The notes beneath the pieces were generated by a model, which saw only the letters and a program-made list of their open reading frames with translations, searched no databases and was not told where the DNA came from. Below are positions 34,001-46,689 of a stretch of DNA of 64,000 nt, in pieces. Each line of letters opens with the position of its first letter. Position 1 is the first letter of the stretch. Both the position numbers and the translations under genes were made by a program. Source of the stretch: Euglena gracilis (Eukaryota; Euglenida; Euglenophyceae; Euglenales); the NCBI GenBank assembly GCA_039621445.1, contig CP154956.1:46915291-46979290 (forward strand), given 5' to 3'.

Positions 34001-37000
34001 TCTTTGCTGCCTCCCCCCATTACAAAGAATTCAGCCCATTATTTTCAGGTGAGGCCGACCCAACCTAAAACTCGAGGGCATCCAAATTCGCCCCTGGGAA
34101 CAGGGGTTTGAGCAATGGACGAAAGTGGTTGTCATTGCCACGAGGGGTTCTTGTGGGGGTTTTGCACAACTTGTACGGGCGACATTCACTGCCGACCGAT
34201 GGTGTTCTGTGAGAAAGAATGGAACAGAGTCAGCAAGGGCGCCACTAATAGGGAAAGCAACTTAATGAATCGCAATGATAATTGAGAGCTTGGTTGATGT
34301 TCTTTCACAAATCAACGGCTGCCGCAGGGGGGGGGGCGGTCTCGACCTGTGTTTTTTGGGGTGCCACAACAGGGTTAGGATACCAAGTTCCTTGAGTGCG
34401 GCTTGAACTGAGTAATGCGCCTTCAGGTGTGACGAATTGTTGACGGCTGTCAATGCCTGCTCAGAAGTAACACTTTCCCAGCGGACTCCTATCCGGGTGA
34501 TGCACCGCCGGTGTGTTACCGCTCCACTCGTCGACACCCACACATACATTCTCAGCAAAAGAACTTCAGTTTCTTAATGAATAACCATCACTGGCTGGAA
34601 TTTCAAGTGTTTGTATTTTAGCTTAGAAGACAGTTTACTGGCCATTGAATGCAATTTATCTTTTTTATTGATGCAATGTTTCCAATGGTTCTCCAAAATG
34701 GTGGGATCCCAAATTGTATTCTAGGCTGGGCTGTGAAGTTGTTTCCTAGCGGTCTTGGTGCTTGGCAGGTCGCTCCTTACACGCCAGAAGACCATCCACC
34801 ATATCCAGTGCGAGCGGATCAACGCCCACTGGCTCGTAGTGGACGTGGAGACCAGTGCCGGCACCTACGTCAAGGTGTGTGTCCGACATTGGGAAGCACC
34901 ACCCACCGCTTCAACGGGAGCCAGTAGCAGCGAGGGGCTCTTGGTTTGTAACCCCTCCATCGCAGGATATTGGTTGGCCAGAATGTCAAAGGCGGCTGAT
35001 CTCGCATTTAAGCTTTTTTGTGCTCCTTTGGGCATTTTGCGCGAAGGAACACGCGTTTTGGCTGCGCGTCCCTGTGTGTGGATGATTCATTTTGTGGGTT
35101 GGAACCTCGGGGAAAGGCCGAAATTCGGTGTTTTTTGACCCTCTGAAATATGGCACGGAAACATTTGATCCCCCCCCCCCCTGGTTTGACCCCTGGGAAA
35201 GAAAGATACCAAAAATGCACAACCCCCCCCGGGTCCTGTCCACCGCATTTCCTATGTGATAGATGCCAGTGACAGGTGGTGTTCTGGAGGCCTGGCAGTG
35301 ATACCCCTTTGCTTCCTTCTTTGGTTGCCTGCAGTGGCCTGCGGAAGCTTTTGAAGCCTGGTGTGGATGGTTGGTTTTGAAGTCGTTCCATTGGGCATGC
35401 TCAAATGAGCGACAATTGTCCCGTGTCCAAGTGCAAGTTTCAGCACTTGCAACACTTGCAGCAATTAAAACAAAAAAAATAAAAAAAATACATTTGCGCA
35501 ATTTCGCAAATACATTGGCGCAATTCCGCACCTGCACATTGTGTTGTGCAACCGTGTGGGTGTCACCAGGGATTCCCACAAATTCGTGTCACGAATAATC
35601 ACAAATCACAAATTTGGGGATTTTCCAAAATTACAAATAACCACGAAACCATCACGATTTTCCACAGACAATCACAAATAATTTTAAATCAGTTTCGCCC
35701 CCCTTTTTTAATGAATGTGTCTCTCTGAAAACGGCTTTTCTATCAAGGATTAAGGTTCAATCAAGGGGGAAACAAACGTGGACAAGGGGTGTTATATTTG
35801 GCCTTTGCTCTCTGCCACTCTCTGTCTTATGTTCTCCTCTATCCATCGTCATCATCAGCATCAGCATCCCATCTCCTCCGTGTGTTTTATTCCTGATGAA
35901 GAAGTCTGTGGAATTGGAGAACAGGTGGTCAAGCTGGCATACTGAAAAATATTTCCCCTGTCCTCCTGTCAGAGGACGATGATACGTGCTAGCAAAAGGT
36001 CAACATTGATTGGGACGAATTGTTCACTGGCAAAACCTAGCTTCGTGAAGAGTGTGCAACAAGGCAGGCCACAAGAACATGTTTGAATGAGTGGGGCACC
36101 CAGCAGGATTCCAGAAACAAGATGAAAAATGATATCTGGGTTCCAAAAAACAGCCCAAAATTGTCCAAATGGCCCAGCAGTGGTGGAAAATGCCAACGGG
36201 CCAAAACAGACAAAATTGTACAGAAACCGCCCAAATTGCTAACAATTAAGCCCAACGTGACAAATGGTTCCAATTTTTTTAGTTTGGCCCAGGTACGTCC
36301 CCCCTTCCCCTTGGCGCTTGTACCCCCTCCTCCTTACATGCAAATTTGCCCCCCCCAAAGTTGGCTTTCGCCCTTTTGCACATGGCCGCCAAAATCCTCA
36401 ACATGCAAATTTGGCCCCCATAAGGTTGGCCTGCCAAGCGCCTCGGGGGGGGGGGCACGTGGGCCATCATCAGAAACTGATTTTCTTGTGGAATTCTGCA
36501 CAATTCGGCAAATTTTCACAAAGTCCCGCAAAATATTGCAACGTACCACAAAATTGTATTGCATGATGTATTGCTGTTTTGTGCAATAAAGGAAAACCGG
36601 ACGCTTTTTTGGTGACACAATAATCAGGAATAATAAAGAATAATCACAAATAGTCGCATAATCACGAATCAGAATCAAGGGTGGTCAGCACAAATTGTGG
36701 GAATCCCTTGTATCAGAGAGTCTCAACTTAAGCGGTTGATGTAGCCCAGAACTCAACTGGTAATCGGTGAAAGTCCTCTTGTGTCCTTTATCCCCTTCAT
36801 TTATGATATTTTTTTGAGCTCACTCACAGTCTGTTTATCCGTGTGCTTTTTGTTGCATGGTTGCATGCTGCATGGAGCTGGAGAACGGATGTTGTGAAGC
36901 TGTGGTATCACCTCTCCTGTATTCTTATGGTGCCGGACCTCCTCCCTGTGAGCATTCTGGTATTTTTGAATGGTTCTTTTGCGCAATTGCACAAAGGAGC

Positions 37001-38250
37001 ATACCATAGTTCATTTGCGCAATTGCGCAATTGCGCAAGTGAGTGATTTTTTGAAGCCTGAACAGTGCGGATTTCTGAGACAAGAGCACAGTGGAGACAC
37101 GGCGCCCATGAAGTGGAGGAGCTTGTGATGTCTGAGAGTGTCAAAGAAAGCGTGTCAGGGTGCTGTACCATATGCCCCTCTGAACACAAAGACCTTCCGT
37201 AAGCAAATGTCGAAGTCAGCTGATCCGTTTGTCCATCCCTTCATCCATTCACAGGCAATGTACTGCACATTTTGTTTCGAAAAAAACCTGGGGTGAAGGG
37301 CATTTTTTCAACTCCTTTTTCTTGAAGGATAACTCTTTGAATTGCTGTTTAGCTTGATATTTCAGGGATACTAAAATGGTTTTTCACAGGCTCAGTACCG
37401 ATGTCCAGATTCGGACCCAGGAGGCTGGTCATTTGCTATAATTCTGATTTTTCATAATTTAACGTGTACATAATCACACAATTGTGCAAATCCATCATCT
37501 GAATGCCCCATTCGCAATTACACAAGTGTTCTCTTGTGCGACTGTGCAAATGGACCGTTTGCAAAGTTGCAGTAACCTTCGATTGGGGAGTTATGCAAAC
37601 ATACTGTTCTCGCTGTTGTTGAAGTGGCCCCTGTGCTCATCCGCACTAGCGGTTCTTTGTGCAAGAGGACCAACAATAATTTTTTTAAAGTCAAGGTGTG
37701 TGATATGATAAGAGGCTCGGTCTCACCTGCCCTAAATCGTTCCAGCAACATTCCAAGTTGATGAAGCAGCAATTGGTTGGTCCCCAAACACATATGCTCA
37801 GTATTTGTGTTCTTTATGCTGTGGGGACACCTGCTCTAGGGCACTCTGATGGTCAAAATCTTTGCACTTCGCCTTGCGACCTTGGGTCATCGGACCGCAT
37901 CCTGAATAGGGTGTTTGTGCCACTCATTGGGGAATTCGATAAGCGTCACTTTTGCGCAGTTGCACAATCGAACAAGCCAATCTTGTGCTATGTGGAGATC
38001 AGCCGCCTCAGAATGCGTCTGCCAGGGCTGAACAGCTTCTGTTAGAGGATAAGATTGTGGTTTGAGCAACCTTCATGGCAGCTGTGGTGTGGATGCGGGT
38101 CTGCAGAAAGGGAAAGCCCTCTGGAAACTCTCTGTCTGTGTGCCGCAGGAGTTCATCAACGGGGATTGCGGACGGACGGTCCCGTCCTTGGCCAGCCTGT
38201 TACAGTGCCGGACCGAAATCATCCAGTTGGATGTTACAGATGTGTTGTGA
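29662..38250 (+). CDS. PUS10: PUS10 catalytic half, copy B
   Basis: Same exon series as copy A: 29662-29714, 29904-30074, 30149-30253, 30296-30379, 32192-32287, 33002-33052, 33331-33422, 33901-33983, 34427-34510, 34769-34874 and 38149-38250 (TGA). Exon lengths and phases are identical and all catalytic motifs are intact. Amino acid changes cluster in the second exon (for example QELIGLPLLTFL for QELVGLPLLPFL). The 5' splice site after 30074 is GC instead of GT. The N-terminal half is absent because copy B begins at the gap. This is probably the other allele of the gene above and not a paralogue. Confidence 0.88.
30661..30853. repeat. CA/CCCA microsatellite, copy B
   Basis: Counterpart of 8411-8593 with extra CCCCCCACCC interruptions. 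Confidence 0.92.
31003..31137. repeat. Expanded poly-T tract, copy B only
   Basis: Nearly 135 bases of T with rare G, C or A. The homologous interval in copy A (about 8733-8795) is half as long and far more mixed. A Lys-rich reverse frame across it is meaningless. Confidence 0.9.
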
Positions 38251-39454
38251 CCACATAACATGGGGCACAGTGTCGCAGCCCAAGAACAAGTGGCTTAACA
38301 CTGGGCAGACCCCTCCTCTTAGTGTCGATATTTTTCTCAGCCTGCACGCAACAGGTTCAACAGTTCACCCTGAAGCAGCTCTGTGCACAATTGGCATAAA
38401 TCGGAGTGAGGGCGGAGGGGGTTGGCTGGGGAAGTGCTATCCACAATTCTCCCTCAATTTTTCCGCATTTTTCCCAGCAATTTGTTCCCATTCCATGCAA
38501 AGTTTAGATGGTCCCTCAAATGGTCTGCAAGGGAACACAAATGTTTTTTGCTGCTTTCTTGCGAAATTTTCAGGGCCAGGTGTGAGAACTGGGTGGGGGT
38601 GATAGGGTTGGGGGGGCAGGAGTCCCCGGGTTGTCTTATGTGTCTCGTTTATTCTTTCCGACCTATTGTGCTGATAAATGAAGATATGGGGAAGATTTAT
38701 TCCTGAATTGATCCTAAGGATCAATTCAGACATTGCAACTCTTTGGGCAAATTTCACTTTTTTTGATTTTGATTTTCAGTTTTCATTTAATTTTTTAATT
38801 TTTTAATTTTGATTTTGATTTTGATTTTTTGTTTTAATCTGCAATCCCCAACGTCCCAATTATTGGAAAGTGAAGACCCACCCCCTGACAGTTTCTTGAC
38901 AGTTTCCTGGTTGCCAACACCCCTTTCTTTTCATTCTTGTGTTCGTTTGTTTCATTTGTTTGTTCATTCGTCGTTCATTCATTGAAAAAAAGAAATAGTA
39001 TATTCACGCGCGCGCACACGCGCGCACAATCGCTTTTGGCGATGTGATTGTTCTCTAGGGCAGAAAATGGGTTCACCATAATGTAAAACGTTGTACAATT
39101 GATTCCACCACAAAGGATTCAAATGCAGGTGTGTTGCAAGGGGTTGGGCGAGGATCATTCTCCCAACCTCTCATTCTCTTCCAACCCAACACAGCCCTCA
39201 GCTGTTCCCCCCCAATCCATATGGTGACGTGACTGGTGTTTCATGGCGGCGGATGGCCATCACTCCGGCCCCCCTCTGGTACAGGTCTGCAACAGCTGTG
39301 TTTTTGTTGGGGCGAAATGCCCCCCCCCCCCTGGTGAGCAGTGACTGACTGGTTTTCCAAATAAAAAAGTAGCAGGCTCGTTGTTGTTCATCTCTCGGTA
39401 ACGGAGTCTGATCTGTTTCATTTGGTCAAGGTGACACAGAACCTGAGTTTTTTT

Positions 39455-39568
39455 GTGTGCGCCTGTGTGTGTCTTGGTGTGCGTGTGTGTGTGTGTGTCT
39501 CCGTGTGTGTGTGTGTGTCTGTGTGTGTGTGTGTGTGTTCATGCACAAGCACACACACACACACACAC
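39455..39568. repeat. GT then CA microsatellite, copy B
   Basis: Counterpart of 17101-17205 with altered unit number. Confidence 0.9.
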
Positions 39569-39693
39569 ATCCACGCATTTGCATGCGTTGTTGTTTTGAA
39601 ATGGTCAGCATATTTGCTTTGAACGGGACTGATTTTTCCCCCATTCATCACGTCTTCAAAACATGTTTGGGAACCGCTCCCAATTCTCTGCAG

Positions 39694-40006
39694 GACGCGT
39701 TCTGGATGGCCATTGTGCAGGAGTGTGGCCACACCCGCAGCGAGGCCCAGGCGCTGGAGGCAGAGAATGTCCACCTCCGCAAGGCCATCTTGTCTCTGTG
39801 CCGGGTTGTGGCCCTCGCCTCCCGCCTCGGGTTGGATCCCACTCCCCACGTCTCCGCCTGATGTGACGAGGAAATGGGCTTCCCAGCAACGCTTGTAGCT
39901 GTAGCTTGCCTCCCAAAGCATCCCCCCTCTTTCCAGGTGGCGAAGCGAGCCGGCCTCAACTACCAGCCCCTGCTGAAGGCCCACGATCTGGTTCCAGAGG
40001 CCCGTT
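39694..40006 (+). CDS. GC-rich exons of an unrecognised heptad-rich protein, copy B
   Basis: Identical exon structure to 17328-17640: exon from 39694 ending at TGA 39859-39861 or at the CAC|GTCTCC donor, then an in-phase exon from 39937. No coding difference from copy A was noticed. Confidence 0.55.
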
Positions 40007-40460
40007 GTGCGCGTCATTTGAAATCAAAAATGCTTGCTCATAAGTCGTTATCCCAAATTCTGGTGTGTTTGTTGAACAACCTTTGGACAGGGCGAGGGTG
40101 TGCAAAGGGCAAGCAGATTTGTATCAGAAGCCCTCACGGAGGACTCAGTGATACCAACGTTAATTTGGGGTGAGGCCATCCTGACCTGCCTCTTTCCTCA
40201 CTCGACCGCATACACCCTGGGGAACAATGCTTTGGACAAAAGCAATGCTTTTGAGTATGGTTTTTTTTTTCATTTTCAGCCAATAAGTAACCTCCGGCTT
40301 AGTGGAATGCAGAATTCTGTTGTTTAAGCATTCCCCATGGGTTGTGGGGCTGGAGCTTAGATTTTTCAGTAGCTCGCTCGTTCCTTTGGATGTGTGAAAA
40401 CGCCACATGTGCGGCTCGGTGGCGTGCCGGCTTTGACTGTCATGCAACAGCCTCTGTCAG

Positions 40461-41447
40461 CACCACGCGATCGTCGCGCCTTGTGCGGACCTCCACAGCA
40501 AGGCGCCGTCTGACGCCCCCGCCGGCCCGTTCTGCTTGTACATGCCCCTCGGCAGCCACCCCGCCGCGGTGTACACGGCCCGCTTCAGCCCCTCCGGGTG
40601 TGCCCGGGGGGTGGGGGTGGGGCACGCATGCTTCAGGTTCCCTACCAGGGGTTTTCTTAAGCCGGAGGGGACCCCATCCCGGGGGGGGGGTCCAGCCAGC
40701 CAGCAGCTCAAATCAAGCCAGCAGCCCAAATTCGGGCTGGGAGCCCCCCCCCCCAGGGGGTCGAGTGAAATAAAGTTGGGTCCAGCCCGGCCGGAGGCCG
40801 GGCCAGCCGGCCGAAGACCAGGCCATTCGGCCGCAAGCTGGCCAGCCAACTGGGCTGCCCAGCTCACCTATCCCTGTATTTTCCCCCTTCTTCACAGCTT
40901 CCTCCATCACAGCCCCCCAGTCTTGATCTAGCTCCACCCATCAAAATGTCGAGAAAGCAAAAATGTATTGGAAAAAATTTGTTTTTCATTGACCCAGCCC
41001 AGCCCAGCCCCCTCCAGCCCTGGACCCCCCCCCCACCCTCCTATCCCCCCGGGGGGGGGGTCCAGCCAGCAGCTCATTTCCAGCCAGCAGCCTTTTTGCC
41101 AGCCGGAGGCTGGACCCCCCCTGGGGGGGGGTCCTTAAGAAAACCCCTGTTCCCTACTTTGGGCAAAACAACCTCGGCATTCACCTCACTCACTGCGCAG
41201 CTCCAGCCGGTGCATTCGATTCCAGGCACACCCACAACACATTCCTGCACCAATCTGATGCATGGTCCTGTCCCCTCGCAGGTCCATCCTGGCCTCCGCG
41301 TCTTTCGACGGGTCGGTGTATGTGTGGGACATGAACGAGTTCGACCGCCAGGAGCTGCTGCCAGCACACACCTCCAGGCGTGGCATGGCTCTCTTTGACA
41401 CCCCTCTGTCTCCCCTCTCACCATATATATTGTTCAACAGGATTTGA
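40461..41447 (+). CDS. WD40-repeat protein fragment, copy B
   Basis: Exons 40461-40597 and 41282-41447 repeat the copy A blade (VYTARFSPSG and LASASFDGSVYVWDM). The intron differs a little just after the donor (CCGGGGGGTGGGGG here). The same hAT-type MITE is present, so the insertion predates the divergence of the two copies. Confidence 0.7.
40646..41149. mobile_element. hAT-type MITE in WD40 intron, copy B
   Basis: Same element and same TTCCCTAC target duplication (40638-40645 and 41150-41157), 2 bp shorter through G- and C-run differences. Confidence 0.9.
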
Positions 41448-44415
41448 GGTTCTCTTCTTGCACAACTTGGAATGAAGATGGAAAAGTTGTCCCAGAAAGA
41501 GAATATTTGGCCTTGTCATTGCAGGCCACAGAGTGGGGACTGCTTTGAGTTTAGAAATGGCCCACCAAACACCATTCATTCCTTTTTTGGTCACGCCCCA
41601 CAACTCCCATTCTGCAGAGCCACACACTAATTGAGGTATGGTTTTTTTTTGCGTTGCCAAATCCCCCGCCCAGGGCTTTTTACAACCAACGACAAACCAC
41701 CACGTACAGAACTAGTGAATGGAAACCTGTCATGCTCTTCCAGATCCCAACTCAACAGTTTGAATATGACCAGGTTATTTCTCAAGCCACAGGAAAAAAA
41801 ATGTCCACCCCACATTTAAACCTTTTTTTTTACCAGGGTTCGACATAAGGAGGGTTTCACGGCTTTACAGGGTTTGCGAGGCTTGCCAGAAGGGGGGGTG
41901 AACCCCCCCCTTCTTGACTGTCCAAATCCCCACTTTCCGGACTGACCCGGGGGGTACCAAGGACCCCAAAGGTCAAGTTTTTCGGCACTTTGAGCCGAGA
42001 ATTTTTGGCGATTTTGACAATTTTTGCCCCCAAGCGTGCCCATCGACCAAAAAATGGGAGTTTTTGGTCAATTTGGACGGTAAATTTGGTTATTTTGGAT
42101 GCGACACTGTTTAGGTGGGGGGTTTTCTTCCCCCTTTGACTATGGGGGGGGGCGACCACCCCCACCTGCCTTTAAATCAAACGTCTTCTGAATCCCAAAC
42201 CTTGAACCTAACCACCGATTTAGGCAGCCGATCTCGCACTGAAACGTTTTTGTGTTCCTTTGCACATCTGCGCAAAGGAATACGAGTTTTTTCGGGGGGG
42301 GGTAGGGTCCAGTTTTTTGAACTGCTGGTTGCACACGGCTTTTGTGTGCGGATCTTCACTGTTTCAAAATGAGAAAGGCCAAAACTTGGTGTTTTTGACC
42401 CTCTGAAACATTCCATAGAGTTTTAATTACCCCTGATTCGATCCCGGGAAACAAATAAAGCACCTAACCCCCCGGTCCTGTTTGCTGCATTTCCTGGATT
42501 AGCAACTGTCAGCACCAGCTGGTGTTCTGGAGGCCGAGTGGCAGTCCCACCCTTTGCTTGCTTTTTTGATGGTCTGCAGCACCCTGCAGAGGTTTTGAAG
42601 TCAGTTACGAAAGGAGTGGGTTTTCACAAGCAAAGAATGGGTAGAAACGGATTGTTCTGAAATTGTTGTAGATGAAGGAGAAAGAAGAGGACTTCAACCA
42701 GTTGCCAATTGAGGGCTCATGTTGAGACTCCGTGACACATTGCAGCAGAACAATGTCCCTGGGCGCAATTGTGCAAAGGAACATTGCAAAATTGCGTAAC
42801 AGAACCACTTCAAAGCCAAACAAGAGCCTTTTGTACCTGTTTCATGAAAATGTGGTGTCATCTCTCCGTAATCCTACATACCAGCACCTCAACTTGTGGA
42901 CGCCGAGTTTCCACTCTCCTCTTGTCTCAGACGTTCCCAGTGTCAAGGCTTGAAAATAACAAATCAATTTTTGGAACACTTGCAATTGCCCAAATGAAAC
43001 AATTGGCTTGTTTCTTTGCGCAATTGTGCAAAAGGACCACTCAAAGTACCAACAATGCTCATGGTGAGGGGGGTCCACAGCATATCTGAGAGGGTCAAGA
43101 AAGAGTGTCAGGGGAGTGTCCCAAATGCCACCGGGAACACAGATATTTTAAGTCAGCAAACACATCTATTCACAGGCAATGCACTGTGCCTCGTTTTTTG
43201 AAGTAGCACTTTCAACTCATCTTTCAAGGATAAAACGTTGAATTGCCGTTTAGTTTGGTATGTCAAGGGTAATTAAATGGTTTCACAGGTTCAATTGCTG
43301 ATGTCCAAAATTTGGACCCAGGCTGGTCTTTTGCCGTATTTAAATTTAAACAATTTGACGTGTATCCGCATTCAAACAATTGTGCAAATCCATCATCGAA
43401 TGGACCGTCTTCGCAATTGCACAAGTGTTCTTGTGTGCAGTAGCGCAAAGGAACCACTTGCACAATCGTGGGAACCTTTCGTTTGAGCAGTTGCATAGCC
43501 CATTGTTGGGCTCATTTGCACAAAGGAACCATTTGCAGGGATTTGCTCAAAGGGGTCACTAATTTTATTTAAAGTCAAAGTGTATGGTGTGGTGTGAGGC
43601 TCGGTCTCACCTGCCCCAAATCGTTCCAGCAACATCCCAAAGCTGATGAAGCAGCCGTTGGTAAGTCCCCGAACACATATGTGTGTTCGGGTGTGTGCGC
43701 ACCTTATGCTGTCACCTGCTCCAGGGCACCCTGACGGAACCTTTGAACTTCACCTTGCGGTCCTGGGGCACCAACCCCCATCTTGAATACATTTTATGGG
43801 TCTGTGTGCCACTGATTGGGATTTTTAACAAGCGTTACTGCACAAGGAGGTCGCAGGAAGCACAAAAAGAGCGCTCAGGCTCACCCCAGCGTCTCCTTTT
43901 TTTTTGGTGAAATGTGAACAGATTATTTGTTGTTTACTGGGGTGGACGACGAAACAGGGGGGGGAGGATGAATGTCTCTGGCTTCATCCTTCATCCCTTC
44001 ATTCATCGCTTCATTCCCCCGCCCCGATCGAGCATCTTCACCCATTTACACCGACCCCACACCCCGCAATTTTAAGAACTGTGTTAAGTGAAACACCAGC
44101 CCGTTGGTGTAAAAGGGGGGATTTGTCGACTCAACGCTTCAGTGACATTCTGGACCAGACCAATGGGCCAGGTCGTCAGCAGGATGGTTTTTTCAGCGAC
44201 AGGATGGTCGTTTTTTTTTGTTAATGACTACACTTAGACCTGAGGGCCGGCCAACGGCTTGAACAGGCGTCGAACAGGGTCAAGGGTCAAAAACCGCCGG
44301 TTTTTTGACGTTTTGGGTCGAAGAATGCTGGTCATCACTTGCCCCCTGAGGCCTTTTTTTTGCCATTTTCCCTGTGTATTTTCAATTGAATGTTATGGGA
44401 CGGGAAACATATTCT

Positions 44416-44565
44416 GCAAACATAACATATAAATATATCATATTATATAAAATATAACATATCATATAAAATATAATATTATAAAAAATGTAACATGTTA
44501 TATAAAATATTCCATTATATAAAATATAACATATTATTTTTGCCATGTCTTCAAATATAACATGT
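44416..44565. repeat. AT-rich tandem repeat, copy B
   Basis: Counterpart of 22040-22195. Confidence 0.85.
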
Positions 44566-44584
44566 TTTTTTTTTTTAAAGGACG

Positions 44585-44820
44585 GCCCTGGTCCGCCGTT
44601 CCCCTTGGGGCGGCCTCCCTGCCGGCGAGCGGCCCGGCAGCTTGGGCGGTGGGACACTTTCTGGCACGTGTACCGCGCCTTCCTGGCCCACTGCCGGGCA
44701 GCACTGGACTGCGACCGCGGCGGCGCTCCGGCAACTGGCGTCGGTCTGCCGTCCGCAGCCCGCAGGATGAAGCGCGGGGTTGAGAGGGGTGGGGCAGACT
44801 GGTTCCCTCGGGCGGACTGA
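44585..44820 (+). CDS. Possible GC-rich exon, unrecognised, copy B
   Basis: Counterpart of 22217-22452 with the same frame. The long minus-strand frame covering 44534-45700 is a by-product of GC-rich and CA-repeat DNA. Confidence 0.28.
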
Positions 44821-45249
44821 GTGGTGTTGGGCTGCGGGACCCGCGGAGAGGGCCATCCACAAACCCCCGGAGTGGGCGTCTGCTGTTGGCCTCCTGTTTG
44901 ACCTGGGTCATGTCAAGCAGGATTTCCCCCCCTTTTAAGAACCACCATTGAGGACCGCCTTTTGGCTTAAGCGGCGGACCGGGGATCGAACTGGACGTTT
45001 TGTGGATGGGCGATGGTCTGAGGATGCCAGAAATCCCCCTATGTTGACCTATTATTGCCAAAATATGGCCATTTTTTCTTTCTGGGTTTTTTGAATGTGC
45101 TAGGACAGCAGAGAGTTTTTTTTTTGCTGATACCACACTTTGGGGGCCACAGCCATTTTCCAGCCACCCTGAATTTTCCAACCTCCGTGCTGAACTGGGA
45201 TCACAACCCTGACCGCGGTCACCTCTTGTTGCGTACCGTTCCCCCCCAC

Positions 45250-45284
<35 letters not shown>

Positions 45285-45760
45285 ACACACACACACCCAC
45301 ACGCACCCACACACACACACCCACACCCACACCCACACACACACACACACACACACCCACACCAGCACCCCCACCCACACCCACACCCACACCCACACCC
45401 ACACACACACACCCACACACCCACCCACACCCACACCCACACAAAATGGCCTAAAAAAAATGCCAAGGGATGGCCAAAAGTGCCCAAAAAGTTGCCGAAA
45501 ATAGCAAAAATAAGGCAAAAATGGCCAAAAGTAGCCAAAAACAGCCTAAAGTGGCCGAAAATGGGCAAAGTGGGCCAAAGTGTGGCCAACAGTTGCCAAA
45601 AGTGGCCAAAAGCGACCAAACACTGCGAAAAGCGGTCAAAAATGCCTAAAAAGTCCCAAAAGTGCCCCAAAAATGTCCAAAAATGGCCAAAAACGGCCAA
45701 CCGTAGTCAAGAAATAGCATAAATGGCCAAAAACAGCCCAAAAATGGCCACATACCCCTA
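45250..45760. repeat. CA array and GGCCAAAA phased repeat, copy B
   Basis: Counterparts of 22880-23080 and 23086-23400, followed at 45793-45908 by the CCCTTGTCTAACGACCAC foldback. Confidence 0.85.
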
Positions 45761-46689
45761 TCTATGGTAAATTTTCCTCCGATTTGGGGTCCACCCCCCT
45801 TGTCTAACGACCACCCCCCCCCCCTGGTCGGAGACGAACATTGGCCATTTTAGCGACCGCCCCCCGGTCGGAGACGAACATTAGTGGTCGTTGGACAAGG
45901 GGGGGGGGAGGTAACATTGCATTCAAAAAATCATTCGCTCATCAAACTCCATTATCATGATGATTCGTGCTTTTTTAAGATTTTTTTTCAGTCAAATCCG
46001 CCCCCAATGCAATCATTGATGGGGGTGCCAGCAGACAACAACAGAAGGATCATTAAGCCTGCTCCCCATTTCACCTCTCCCAGCCAACAACCAAACTGTT
46101 AAAAGAAAATAAGGTTAAAATGTTTCAAAAATCACGAACTGAAAACAGAAAAAAGATGGCGGGAATCAAGTGGGAAAATTTGGCTTTTGCTTCAAATGCC
46201 CTGGTATAAAAAAAGGAATTCCTGTGGATTCCTGTGAATCCCCTTTTGGATTGCTAAACCGGACGATTTTTGCACTCCCCCCCATAAAAATCACGAAGAA
46301 TCGCAGAAACCACCGATGAAAATTTGGGGTCGAAACAGAAACAGAGGTAACGTATTTGACCAATTGGAATCCTATTTATTTTCCTGGGTATTGCAGAATG
46401 CCTGGAATACGATGAAGCATATGAAGCATATTCTGGATTTTGGCTGAGACCTCCAATTTTATCTCAGTTCCAACTGGCTTTGGGTTTGGACGTGCCACAC
46501 GCTGTTCACCTGGGCGAAAGGAAGAGGTTTGCAGCACCACCTGAAGCACAGCCCTCCAGGGGCTTCACAGGACCAACACTGGTGGAAAGACACTGTGGAC
46601 AATTGTTAACAAAACTTTGGGCATTTGCTTCACCTGCTTTGATGGAGACCTGATATTTTAGCTGATTTTTTAATGTGTTTCCAATGAAG

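Noticed and set aside
44534-45700. 388-codon minus-strand open frame in copy B
   Set aside because: It runs through a CA microsatellite (Val/Cys/Gly repeats), phased GGCCAAAA repeats (Gly/His/Phe/Trp repeats) and GC-rich DNA. The equivalent frame is split in copy A.
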